A stretch of 64,000 nucleotides of DNA from Tetrapyrgos nigripes. Taxonomy: Eukaryota > Basidiomycota > Agaricomycetes > Agaricales > Campanellaceae. The number at the start of each line of letters is the position of its first letter. Within the stretch, counting starts at the first letter, position 1. The stretch is taken from contig JAACJM010000017.1 in the NCBI GenBank assembly GCA_013368315.1, forward strand, positions 434,001 to 498,000, read 5' to 3'. Position numbers and translations under genes: made by a program. Below the pieces are notes generated by a model that was not told where the DNA came from, did not search any database, and worked only from the letters and a program-made list of their open reading frames with translations. Of this stretch, positions 44,119-54,778 are shown in pieces.

Positions 44119-44327
44119 TGTAAGGGTTATAGGATCTTACTGAGCCCAATGCTCAATACCTAAGCTAGAACAGGTTTTAATATTGTTCTGTAGGTACAAG
44201 CACAACAGGCGGTGGTAAGAGTAAGAGTTAAAGATATAGATACAGAGCATATGATCCTAGGTCTACTTAAATACTTATAAACTGTGAGAATTGATAATAT
44301 AATACCGTATGAACCGTTACACTTACA
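44119..44327. repeat. Possible solo copia-type LTR
   Basis: Edges TGTAAG...CTTACA are inverted, and the interior resembles the old copia LTR style (TATTGTTCTGTAG, AGAGCAT). No target-site duplication was found, and the right edge overlaps the transposon end by two bases. Confidence 0.3.
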
Positions 44328-46523
44328 GTTGCAGACACTTAAAGACAACAAAATTTATAACATGTGAAATAAAGCGTTTCCGCCCAAAATAATTTCGGAA
44401 TCATACTCAGCTCATTGAAATACATTGAAAACAGATTTTTCCAGATTTTTCCCACGAGAGAATTGCGTACCGCCAAATTTTTGGGCAATTTTCATGAACG
44501 TTGTATACCCCTTTCAGGCTATCTCCATGGAAATTTTTTATATACATACATACCTCAATTTACCAAAGCGCTTACAGACAGCAAGGCACGTTGTGAGACT
44601 GTGCGATGTTGCTTGTGCCTCTTGACCGCCCATTCCGCAGCTACCCCTGTCAATCCTTTCCGATATGCATCCATGTACCGAAATGAACGGTTGATGAACC
44701 GCTGTATTGTCTCAGTGGGGCATGCATCCAACCACTTCTTGGCAGCTATCTTTGCATCCTCGAATTTTATCTTGTCTTCTTCACGATACCGATACTTTGC
44801 CCAGCCCCAGTACATTTTGATAGGATTGAGTTCGCAATGAAATTTTGGTAAAAAAATGATTTCGTGATTGCGACTCTTGATGAGGGTTTCAAGTTGGGAA
44901 ACTTGATTCTTGAAATCCTCCTCGTGGCTAAGCATATGGGCCAGACAGCAACCCTGGTTCTCTATTGGGCATACAGGCCTGCATTTTGCACGAACCCCCT
45001 TCACATCAAACCCTCGCTCCTGCAAAACACTCTCGAGACCCTTGGGTTCTCCAGCACTGTTGATCATGGACTGTGGTTTTCCACGAAGAGTCGGATTTGG
45101 GTTGGTCATGGGAATGATGGTATTCTTTTGTCGACGTTGTTTCCCACCATCGCCTTTGTTCATCTCAAATGCCTTGAGAGCATCAGGAGGCAGGCTTCCA
45201 TGTGCAGATGAGTTGTCGAAAATGAATAGTGCTTGCTTTCCAGGAAATTGGGATTCAAACACGTTTATGGCGGTATCCATCTGCTCCATCAGCTGATCTG
45301 TGTCCCACCATGCATCTCCGTTGGACCCTGGGTAAATGATCTTTTGTGCCTCCTGAATAACCTTGCCATTCTCGTCCAGATACAGCAGCTGGCCAGTCTC
45401 TGGATTGATAAACTCTGAGACATGGATCAGACGACCACGGCCTTTCTTTCGCAGAGGTTGTTCTCCCCTTTTCAGCCTTCAAAAAAAATATAATAAGTAA
45501 TGACACACTTTGACCAAACAGAAGAACTAACCAGAGACTTGACACATGCTCGTTGTGATGAAACGCAGACTCATCATGGAACAGCGGTATAAGCTCCCTT
45601 TCCCCAGGGTTCAGTATTGGTGGTATCCGCTTCAGCTCCCGTCCATCTCCCATTTCATATCGAGCCATCCTCTCTTCAAACTTTTTCATCATGGGAAGAA
45701 AAGTCTCCATTCGATACAGGACCACATCTGCTCGTTCATGCCCATCCATATATAACCCTTTCTTTACCATTGAGTATGTCCAACCCAGTTTGATGAGCCA
45801 TCGTCGAGCCGTTCGCAAACTAATGGGAGATTTAGGATTGATACCCAGCTCAGGAAAGAGACTATTGTTGACATGAAGAGCAAGGCTTCGTGGGGTCACC
45901 TTGCCTGTTGGGATATTGGCCAAGTATTCCAAAACTCGTTTTCGGACATCCTCTCGATGCAGCCAAGATCTATTCACCCGCTTCCTTCCTCGCTCCTCCT
46001 TTGGTAACTGCTCAAACACTTGATAATGTCGAGCCAGATCCCGAACCCGCCTTGCAAACCATTTCCCTTCTTTGTCATGCCAAGCCTTCGCCACTGACTC
46101 GCTCGCCTTCATCCTTGACTCTCCCTTCAGACGAAGGTTTGCAAAGTTGATCAATATAAACATTTTGTTCACCTCTGACAATGATAACCTATTTTTCTTC
46201 GTCTTTATATCTTCCTTCAACTGATCACACAACTCATTCCATGGTCTAACCTCCGAAGCGGATTTCCCAACATTCTCCTCCAACTCATCCTCCAAGTATT
46301 CAATATCCTCCTCCTCTAATAAAAGCTGTCCTGCTCCACCGTCATCCTCAATCTCTGATTCTCCTCTTGAAATATCATTGAGACCAGATAAGTCTGATTC
46401 ATCTGGGTCATGAGTACCCAGGCGAGGTTCTCGTTCACTGGAAGGTGGAAGGGATGGTGTTGATGAAAAGCGCGAATAGGCGAGACCCATCAGACTCGTT
46501 GAGCGTGTGGAAGGCACGGACAT
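44326..46523 (-). mobile_element. Tc1/mariner-like DNA transposon, copy 1 (truncated)
   Basis: Begins after a TA with CAGTTGCAGACACTTAAAG (44326), the same end as 47106. Contains the C-terminal and central part of a DDE transposase on the minus strand. No inverted partner end was found to the right of 46523, so the 5' side is missing. Confidence 0.65.
44555..46523 (-). pseudogene. DDE transposase (IS630/Tc1-mariner-like), catalytic Glu lost
   Basis: Two exons, 46523-45532 and 45476-44555, with a 55-bp intron that restores SLWLKRGEQ. The N-terminal part is acidic (LEEEDIEYLEDELEE), then an HTH-type region (LRTARRWLIKLGWTYSMV). The catalytic core has PLFHDESAFHHNEH (first Asp), FIFDNSSAHGSL (second Asp) and FHCELNPIKMYWGWAKYR. 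The last block normally reads NPIE, and the Glu is Lys here, so the DDE triad is incomplete. The tail carries RFINRSFRYMDAYRKGLTG. Family transposases cut and paste the element at TA. The protein start is not certain because upstream exons are missing. Confidence 0.8.
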
Positions 46524-47105
46524 TTCTGTCTCTCTTGCATGTAAGTAGTTTAGGAATGGCTGGTCTTATTGCAATTTTTTGATAATCTATTGACTGCTAC
46601 AGATGCCTTGGAATAATTCTTGCCCAGACTTGGACATATATCTTCAATAACCAAGATGTATGGATGTTGAGAACATTGGTAGGCCTCAGTATGTTTGTGT
46701 CATAACTGAAGATGGTATTGATTATGTGATACAGGTGCTACTTGTATTGTGAGCAGCCTTTTCATCCTGTTTGCTAATGCTCCATTGATTTGAGTCATTT
46801 TTTATGTAGTCTATTGGAGCTAGTATTCACCTGCTCAGATGTGCAGGATTTACAGCACTATCTTGTAAGCCAAATGCTTTTATTACAAGCATTTTTTGCA
46901 GCTGACTATCTGTCTTTGATTAGGTAGCAAACTTTGGAAATTTGTCCTTGCTCAACCAGGTCTCTACGTGAGAGATTGATTCAACCTTCAAGGTTGTAAA
47001 TTTTACTGACAAGGCTTTGTAGTGGTTCAGTAGTTGGTCAGACAGTGACATCTATCAGCATATTTTGTGTCCACTGCTTTTTTATGACTCGGGTATGGCT
47101 GAGTA
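46524..47105. other. No supported gene
   Basis: AT-rich spacer between two transposon copies. No element end or frame recognised. Confidence 0.45.
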
Positions 47106-48197
47106 CAGTTGCGGACACTTAAAGACAACAAATTTAGTCAATGGTTTCCCAGGGTCCTAGAGACATGCGGGATCGACAGATCTCATACAGAAGGTCCTCC
47201 AGTAATTTTTTGAAGCAAAACCCTCGAGCCGTTACTGAGATATAAGCCATTTAAGGTTGTAGGAACCCTAAAAATTTGGCGGTACGCGAAAAAAAAGAGC
47301 TAAAATGTCGGAAAAATGCGCAATCGACAGCTTTTGATTAGCTGAGTATGATTCTGAAAAAAAGAAGAGAAATCCCACGAGTCGTTCCCCCTAAAAATAT
47401 TGATCGATAAAGATGTCATCGATCAAAACCTGCTTTCAACCAGTATGTCTCGTCGCGGAGGACGCAGTCATAAGAAACATGGCGGTCGCAACATATCCGG
47501 ACTGAGAAACCAAAAGAACACTGTACCTACCTTGAGCCAGCCAGTTGCTGGCCCTTCCAGTTCTCCAAAGGAGCCGGAAAACACAGGCACACGCATTCAT
47601 ATGGCACTGGATAGTAACACTCAAGTAATTTGGGATGCTGAAGATGCTGTGGGGTCAGATATTGAGTCAGATATTGATGAGGAAGCAGAGTTAGAAGATC
47701 TGAACGATAAATTGTTAGTGGTGGAGTTGGTCCGGCAAGCGAGTAGAGAGTCTGATGGAGGTGAATGGATACCGAGACGATACAGGCGACAGCATAAAAA
47801 AGGTACAAAAAAACGTTCGTGAATCCTCATATTTGATTACTGTTTAGGCATTTACACATTTACAGCTCGACCAACAGAATATGTTAAGGGTCCTGACTCT
47901 ATGAGCAAGTCACAGCGCACTCAAGAGCGTTATCGAAAATCATGGAAATCCCAGACCAGACTCGATACATACATATCCCACTCCAGCTCAGGTTCTGGCA
48001 ATGTTATTGACTTGACGTCTTCACCTGAATCCACTGATAACGACTCTCTCCACACCAGAACTCCTTTCCCACCACCTGTTGTACCGCAACGGCGCAAAGC
48101 TTCACGAAGTCCAGAAAATTCCGAAACCAATGACATTGCATCTGCATCTGATCCACCAACAACAGAGAATGACGCCAGCAAAGATACCATTGAAAAG
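47106..48197 (+). mobile_element. Tc1/mariner-like DNA transposon, copy 2 (5' part only)
   Basis: After TA, CAGTTGCGGACACTTAAAG (47106) matches the end at 44326. The following 240 bp contain AAATTTGGCGGTACGC and AGCTGAGTATGATT, whose complements lie inside copy 1 at about 44467 and 44402. A partial transposase-like gene follows, and the element breaks off after its second exon. Confidence 0.6.
47445..48197 (+). pseudogene. N-terminal part of transposon-encoded protein
   Basis: Exon 47445-47802 (MSRRGGRSHKKHGGR, acidic middle) and exon 47866-48197 joined through a 63-bp intron to give QHKKARPTEYVKGPDSM, followed by SKSQRTQERYRKSW and a Ser/Pro-rich stretch. The YVKGPDxMSKSxRTQxRYR block resembles the region upstream of the DDE core in related Agaricomycete transposases, which is missing from copy 1. 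A GT donor follows at 48198 but no further exon is present. Truncated. Confidence 0.5.
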
Positions 48198-48821
48198 GTT
48201 AGAAATGTCTACTCCAAGTAGAACAGAAGTTGAAGGGAAGCCATCAGGTTCAGACATGATGTGCTGGTGCAATGCAGGTTGTGGGCAATCCTCTGAGTTG
48301 TTTTTCGCAAGGTGTATATATACAAGTGGTGTATGTATATACAATTGTAGATCGTCCTTTCATAACGATCATCAACATTGTAGCACTGCTATATCGTGGC
48401 GCAACGCCCACCCCGCCAGGTGCCAAGGGGCCACTAGTGGCGTGTATCTACATATTCATCCCATCCATCTAACCATCATACTTGATTGACATTTAATTCA
48501 GTAGTACTCAGTACTCGAGTCCGGCGGGATTTTGCCCAAGTTTGAGGATACGGTTGAGGATTACAGCTCTTGCAAAACATCGAAGCGTCAAAAAAGGGCG
48601 TAAGTACGTATCTGTGGTCATTGTTGACTGTCAGAGTCGTTGCGTTGTAGTCTTGGCTGAACAGTACGGACATTCGGAGCTTGAAAGCAGCCCGCTCCCG
48701 AAGCTACCCATTTTCAGTAGTATGCAAGTACAGTCTACGCCATGTTGCAGATAGTAAGTAGTATTAACAGCGATTGGTAGAATATAGTACAATCTTAAAC
48801 TATGTAGTCCCCTCTGGAAAT
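48198..48821. other. No supported gene
   Basis: Contains a TATATACAAGTGGTGTATGTATATA-type AT motif near 48316-48345. No recognised feature; likely 3' flank of the vps74 gene. Confidence 0.4.
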
Positions 48822-50180
48822 TTAGTCAAGCTTTGAAAACACCTCCAGCACACCGGCAACGAGCTCAAAGCCAAAATCCTTATCCTCATCTTCACCACCT
48901 GACCACTGGACTATCTCACTCTTGACCTCTTGCAACAACCAACCTATAAACTTCCTCGAGTCTCCGGCGCCTGGAGTAGAACCTCTACCCGCCTGCTTCC
49001 TCCTATCCAATCTCGGCGTGCTTGAAGGCCCCGGACTACCAAAAGGCCAACACCCAAACTCCACCAGTATCTGATCCGCTCTGTCAAGAGCCGATTCGTG
49101 CTGCTCGTCCCCTACGTTGGCAGCTGATAGCGCGTGGTCCAATACACCAGCTGTATAGGCGGCGCAGACAAGGCAGACTAATCTTAGAATTGGGCATCGA
49201 ATATTACTACTGTCTTCGCCCAGTGCTGCCCCAGAAAAAGTGGATGCAGTGAGGAATCTGGCAACACGGATAATAAGGTCGGATTTAGTAGTATGGTCCG
49301 CAATGGGGTGAGCGGCCGTCTTAAAGAGGAGGTAATTGCGCGTATCGCTGCGAAGGACGCCTTTGTCGACCAGACCTTTCATAAGTCGTTCCCGGACTTG
49401 TTTGAGTTGGTACCCGGTTCCTACTTCGACGTCCCATCCTTCACCTACGAGAAAGTAGTGTTAGAAAAAGATATTCCCTGAAATATTGAAGTCGCAAATG
49501 AGGTGGACACGGCGAAAGAATGTAAACACGAAAGCAGGAATAGAGAACTCACTACTAAGAAGGCTAATCCAGTTCTTCACGCTAGTCTTCTCTACTCCAG
49601 CCTGAGCTCCCAATGGAGTCTGCACGGCTTTCATCATCTTCAACGTCTCGTCCAGTATGGGTTCGCTTGTCAGACCATCATCAATAACCTCAACTACCAG
49701 CTCCGACACAGGCACGCGCCATCGTGATTGATGCGGAATGAGAGCAATGCGACGTCGAAGAGCGAGTTCCATGAGTATAGAACATCGAAGAACAGAGGAC
49801 AAATGCTCGTTCCGAAGTGATAGATGACCCTAAACGCGAATGAGACCACTAAATTAGAGAAATGAAAACCAATTGGCAATCGACGTAGGATTGTAACACA
49901 TGAAAAAGATACAACTGACCTTATCATTAATTCCCAGAAGCAACAATTCCTCCATAATCGTCAATTGTGGTACTTTCTCTCCGTCCTTTGATGCAACGAT
50001 GTCCTGCAGAATTTTCGGACCAGAGAATATCTTGCTATCCATGCTGGAGGTGGAGGTGCTGTCGGTAGGCGTACGCACGAGTCGAAAGCGTGGTTCTTCG
50101 TCGCCAATAACAGTGGATGAAGAATCGGTTTCTGTATGCGTCCTTCGTCTGGACAGACTTGGAAAGGACGACATAGACAA
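48822..50180 (-). CDS. vps74: GPP34/Vps74 Golgi phosphoprotein
   Basis: Three exons, 50180-49920, 49829-49553 and 49444-48822, giving 386 residues with all phases consistent and GT-AG borders. Start MSMSSFPSLSRRR; a Ser/Thr-rich, positively charged N-terminal tail of about 60 residues, then the GPP34 fold: LTIMEELLLLGINDK, ILMELALRRRIALIP, LDETLKMMKA, NWISLLS, YQLKQVRERLMKGLVDKGVLR, FKTAAHPIAD and a helical C-terminal part with RLVCLVCAAYTAGVL. Family members bind phosphatidylinositol-4-phosphate on Golgi membranes and retain glycosyltransferases by holding their cytosolic tails. The C-terminus has an extra Pro/Gly-rich insertion (about 49035-48970). Nothing suggests damage. Confidence 0.92.
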
Positions 50181-51553
50181 GAGGGTGATAGTGCAAGGAA
50201 ACTAGCACTCTGGGCCGCCCGGGGGCCGTTGGTCATCCATAATCCGCCATTCGACAGGGACGCAGTCTACCCTGTATGTACCACGTTGGCGATTGCACTC
50301 AGGAGTCAGGCGGCCCGTCGCTGTCTAAGTCTCATTTTGGGTACATACATACACCATTGGTAGACCTGAACAGGTGCGGAGCTTCTGGTAGATAAATCCG
50401 ATATCGTAGGATGTTCTGGTGTTGCTCAGCCTGAGCATTATCTTCTGTCCGTCTCTGTGAACGACGCCAATTTTTCCTGCCAAGCATGATTCAAGACGTT
50501 TATCAGAGTTCAGAATGGCGTCAAACAAACCTTCTACTGGGCCCTATCTATCCTTCAGCGCTCAGCGCTCGTCTCCGGCAGGCATTATTAGGGAAAAGTT
50601 GAAGTACTGCGTACTAGGCGCGGATGTGCGTGAGAATTTGGATTTAAATTTTTGGATCAGTCGTCAAGGTCTCGTCTTTCTCAAACGTGTCTTCAACTTC
50701 AGCTTCACCTTCTGTTCTTCTGGATGCCCGACTAGCTCATTAAGTGATGGTCTGCTCACCGCCGCTGATCGCAAGGAATTTATGTCTGAACAAAAGCTCT
50801 CCAAGCTCTGAAAAGCGAACAAGGTCCCTTCCTGGTTGCTTCCTGGTTTCATCCGACTTCTTGCTGTAGAACCCTTGCTCGAGGTCCAAGCGGCTGCGCA
50901 ACATCGTCGACCGGAAGTATATATGCTCTTTTCCGGCCGAGATTGGTGCCAATGCACCAGTCATAGACCTGACTATACGCGCTTGCAGCTTCTGTCCCAT
51001 CATGGTGCCTTACCATTGTTTTATTGCGGCTTTCGCCGTAGGCGTTTCTCTCATCAACCGATCGTTTTCAGCCTGAACTCATCTTTTGACGAGATTACAG
51101 GCCACTCTTGGTAATTGTGGAACTTCATCCGTCGGGCAATACGGTGAGCATGCATGCTGCCCATGTACCCTCGCTGCTGCGATCACTCGTTTCAAGGTAG
51201 CAGCTGTTCAACTGCTCCTTTTGTCAAATTTGAGTTCATTACAATTGCTGACCGCAGGTCCAAGTGCCTCGAGTCACTCGAAGCGACCGAGTTCATTGAC
51301 TGAAAAGAACTTTCGTTTTCCGGCCTTTCCGCGGACAAGATTACTACCTCCGAACTCAAGTGGCACGACACCCAGTTCTGCTTATTCTCAACAAGCTGCG
51401 TACGACCTTCTGGCTAACGGTGATACAATTATGACGGAGGAGACCAAGTCGAGCATAAGGTTGTAAGTCTCCCTTCACTGGCACTATCTTATTTTTAGGT
51501 TTGTGTAGTATTCGTTCAAGCCACCGATCTCACATTTTATTCAAAAACAAGTA
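50181..51553. other. Intergenic region with unassigned exon-like pieces
   Basis: Minus strand at about 50485-50345 reads KIGVVHRDGQKIMLRLSNTR with an AG border before it, and 51003-50740 is an 87-codon frame (MTGALAPISAGKEH). Plus strand 51086-51466 ends at a GT donor. None match a family I know, and the pieces do not join into one model, so they are left as possible exons. Confidence 0.3.
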
Positions 51554-51840
51554 CTAAACGCGCCGGCGTTCCAAGATATTACTCCAGGAGAACCTTGTCC
51601 ATCTGTATCTTTCCAGCGCTTTCTGATGTTTTTGTGGTACTAGTCCAGTCCCATACCGACTATAGGCAAGAACAGCACCTCCTTCTTCGCATAACTTGAT
51701 AAATTTCCGATCTCCAAGTTCCTCCTCAGGCTATAACCTACTACAACGCGTCCTGATACGACCGATAGTCGTATACCCCTAAAAAGTCGCGATGACAATA
51801 CAACATATTCACTTACTTGAACCTGATTTGACTGAGCCAT
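51554..51840 (-). CDS. Small uncharacterised protein, 66 residues
   Basis: Exon 51840-51817 (MAQSNQVQ) and exon 51730-51554 join in phase over an 86-bp GT-AG intron. The product contains EEELGDRKFIKLCEEGG and ends SNILERRRV. No domain recognised. The first exon could equally be part of a longer upstream gene. Weakly supported. Confidence 0.35.
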
Positions 51841-52541
51841 CTGCGTAAGACTCCTCGATTAGTACTAGTAAAAGAACGGAGCTATGGCTCTCTACTGGTA
51901 AATACTCAATTCAAGTTACGAGTGTATGGCGAAGCAATGCACCTTGATACCATTCTTAGAGAGTGGTAACCATAAGAGAAGAGAAGTGACAGCGCTAAAG
52001 AATGAGAAATGAGTCAAGGACAAACTCAGGGAGACCCGACGGAGAGAAAAGACAGGTTCGAATCATTGAACACATTGGGATGTTGGAAGTTACCTTAGAG
52101 ACGATGAACAACCAGTTTGCGCCCGCAGCTATGTAGTCAGCTTATAATAAATTATTGGACATATATATCAGTACCTACCTGTAGATATGGAGAAGACAGA
52201 ACCCGCCCTCTATCAGTCTACACTATCGTAAGTACTCGGGCCCGATAAGTGGACCATGCCGCAGATGAGATGAGAAGACTAGCGACGAGGATAATATGAT
52301 TAGGGAAGTAACCTTGACTGCGAGGGGGAGCTGGTGCCACAATCGAGGAGATACTCCAGACAGCATAGGTGAAAGGTTCTGTCCAGGAATCGGGACTAGA
52401 AAAGAGCATGACAGTCGTGCCGTCTTTATCAAGGGTTGAGCGCTTGAGCACTGTGTGTATTATTCTCTGGTATTCTCCCGCATCGTCTAATGTAGCAATA
52501 CGCATTCGAAGTACCAACCATCGAGCGATCCATGGAAGTTG
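51841..52541. other. No firm gene
   Basis: Minus-strand frame 52544-52218 (MRIATLDDAGEYQRIIHTVL, then a possible membrane segment HIILVASLLISSAAW) might be an exon of an upstream or unknown gene, but no start, splice partner or family could be assigned. Confidence 0.25.
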
Positions 52542-52790
52542 CATGAGAGACTCGTTCCCTTAATCATTCCCCGCATCATCTCTCTATCATTCACGAGTCT
52601 CTCAGGTATGTGTTTAATCATTCATCGTACTCATCTTTGTATTCACGAATCTCTGACTAGAATTTCTCGTTACCCTCCCTCTTTTCTCTATTTTAGTTAC
52701 ATGCTTGTATATGGCTGTCGAATCTCGCCTCCCAGTACACTCAGGGGAAGTCGCTGTTTCAAGGCCTCCCCGTGATACCCCTATTTCATC
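52542..52790. repeat. Partial copy of gypsy LTR-like sequence
   Basis: GAGAGACTC...GAGTCTCTCAGGTA and, about 180 bp on, CAGGGGAAGTCGCTGTTTCA then CCTCCCCGTGA match the sequence at 4051-4320 in order and spacing. Similarity is patchy, so this is an old solo fragment. Confidence 0.6.
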
Positions 52791-53001
52791 CGAACACGAG
52801 AAATTCCCTTCAACAATCTGCAAAATGATTAGTCGTATTTTAGATTTTTTAAGCTTTCTATTCTTTCTACTCAGGATTTCCTCAGTTGGTGCATGCGCGT
52901 AAGGGTCTGCTTCCAATTTTTAATGAATTTTCGTACTCCGACCATCCTTCTGACTCCACGCGTCAAAGCTTTCGACACGCACTTGTCTTGCAGTTCCTGA
53001 C

Positions 53002-53379
53002 TTAAAAAACGCTGTACAGTGAACCGAGAACATCTTTTGGACCAACCAAGATCCATTGCGACTTTTTTTGTGTGCGGAAACTGAACAAAGGATGGACGTC
53101 GAATCTCATGAGGACCCATTTTATGAAATCTCTCGAAAGCTGGTACCGTGTTTCTCTAAGTATGTACTCTTCAATCGTCGGTGTGCTCATATGGAATTCT
53201 TTTTGACTCGATAGGCTGAATTGGAGTTGAACGACACATATTTGGCGCAATCGGTACATCGAGGTAGCAATGTATGTCTCAGGTGCTTCGGTTGGGTCCA
53301 GTCGCTGAAGATGCAGTTTTCCTTCCTCATTCCAGACACAGGACGAGCAATATGTTAATTTTGACACGTCTGAGGCCAT
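53002..53379 (-). CDS. Uncharacterised protein, divergent from the DUF1917 gene
   Basis: 125-codon open frame from MASDVSKLTYCSSCVW to LGSLYSVF. It contains PTIEEYILRETRYQLSR and FSFRTQKKSQWILVGP, a balanced composition that looks like real protein, but I do not recognise the family. A possible intron lies inside (about 53250-53210). Its start is 94 bp from the start of the next gene on the other strand, so the two may share a promoter. The downstream end may also be an intron border, because other frames continue to about 52870. Confidence 0.4.
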   Translation of the reverse strand: MASDVSKLTYCSSCVWNEEGKLHLQRLDPTEAPETYIATSMYRLRQICVVQLQFSLSSQKEFHMSTPTIEEYILRETRYQLSRDFIKWVLMRFDVHPLFSFRTQKKSQWILVGPKDVLGSLYSVF

Positions 53380-53473
53380 ATCGACCGGTCTCCCTGCCGC
53401 TGCATACGACCATTTCCACGCAATACCGATACTTCCTCACCTTCTCCCATCACCACCTCTTCCTCCGCTTCCC

Positions 53474-54310
53474 ATGCCATTATATCTCTCCGAGGCACTC
53501 CAAAGCAAGACTCTGACATTCACATTTGACGGTTGCACTGAAAGCATACCAAATTTGCACGAATTCCTCTGTAGTTGGCCACCCTCACGACTAGGCGCAG
53601 GAGGAAAAAACAACGATGGTACCTATAGGACAATGAACACAGTGGATGTCGAGTGGATCGCAGTAAACACAGGGCAAAGTCCATGGCCAACCTGTGGTTC
53701 TGGGAATACATCATTCCTAGGTTCACCCTCGCATCACCAAATTCCCAACCAGAATCGTCGTGAAACCATATCCTCTATCCTCCATTCTTCCATCCCTGTT
53801 GCCACTCTTGGTTCCCTTCAGAACTCCTTCGACCACTTAGTCTCCTCTCACCGAGTCGACGGTGCTATCACTCTCACTGTCTCTGCGCTAGATACGCTAG
53901 CTCTCTCTCATGGGATCACCAGCGGGAAATGGTTCATGTTCGTCGATGAAGACAACGTCGATCGAGTTTGGACAGGCGTCGTGGAGATTATTTGCCTGAA
54001 ACTCGGTGCAGCAGCCAAAGGGGTATTCGCAAGAGTTGGAAAGAATCGAGAAAATAGGCAGAGTCAGCCTTTTCAACGGCACGACAGACCAGTGACGGTT
54101 AATCAGGAATACCTGATATACATATACGTCCCGGACTTTTCGAACGTTTCCCTCGTTTTCTCTATCCGACAAGCCCTTCGAGACCTCGGCGCTGAGCTTG
54201 GGTATCGGGGTCTGACGAAGAAAATAGCGTTCAAGATGGATCTGTACTCTGTCCTAGGAATTTATAGCAGGAATCAGTGGAGAATCAGCGTCAACAGGTG
54301 GTATGAGTAG
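53474..54310 (+). CDS. DUF1917 / BLES03-like protein
   Basis: Single open frame of 278 residues from MPLYLSEALQSK to NRWYE. The C-terminal half carries the family signature: HGITSGKWFMFVDEDNVDRVW, a hydrophobic strand block YLIYIYVPDFSNVSLVF, IRQALRDLGAELGYRG and the end LGIYSRNQWRISVNRWYE. DUF1917 proteins adopt an eIF4E-like fold and their cellular role is not established. The N-terminal 120 residues are Ser/Pro-rich and specific to fungi. An intron near the 5' end cannot be excluded, but none is needed. The intergenic space to the next gene on the opposite strand is 468 bp of 3' flank (tail to tail). Confidence 0.75.
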   Translation: MPLYLSEALQSKTLTFTFDGCTESIPNLHEFLCSWPPSRLGAGGKNNDGTYRTMNTVDVEWIAVNTGQSPWPTCGSGNTSFLGSPSHHQIPNQNRRETISSILHSSIPVATLGSLQNSFDHLVSSHRVDGAITLTVSALDTLALSHGITSGKWFMFVDEDNVDRVWTGVVEIICLKLGAAAKGVFARVGKNRENRQSQPFQRHDRPVTVNQEYLIYIYVPDFSNVSLVFSIRQALRDLGAELGYRGLTKKIAFKMDLYSVLGIYSRNQWRISVNRWYE

Positions 54311-54778
54311 ATAGTGCAGGACGGTGAAAGGCCTGGTGGGAGTAGTAGAGAAGGAGGAGGATGCATCAGAACGAGACCGGTTGTCTTCAATGTGAGGGCC
54401 GTGTCGCCCGTTTGGACTTTTGCTCTGTTTTCGAAATGCTTTGTGCTATAGTACTATAAATCTTTCTTGGGTGTAAGCGGCAATGGACGATCATGGACGA
54501 TTTTGCTGTTGCGATGTCCATACACACGAGATACTCTAGCATTGCTGTCTGTTAATGTCGATGTACATAGTCATATATGTCTCCTTGATTTGTGCCTACC
54601 CTGAAGTGGAAATTTTCGTTGATGGCAATATTTGCGCAATACTGTTCTTCCGCGATACCTCATCTCATCCACTCCTCCACGTCCTTAGCGGTGAGGATCT
54701 CGTTTCATTTAGGGTCTTCAAACACATGGTTCTATACTACACACTTGAAAGTTACAATCTCCGGTGTACCATTCCTCT
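54311..54778. other. Tail-to-tail intergenic region
   Basis: 3' flanks of the DUF1917 gene (plus) and the oxidoreductase (minus). No gene. Confidence 0.6.

Noticed and set aside
44119..44327. Confident solo LTR
   Set aside because: TG...CA edges fit but no target-site duplication; kept only as a low-confidence repeat.
47106..47130. Right terminal inverted repeat of transposon copy 1
   Set aside because: It has the same orientation as the end at 44326, so it cannot be its inverted partner.
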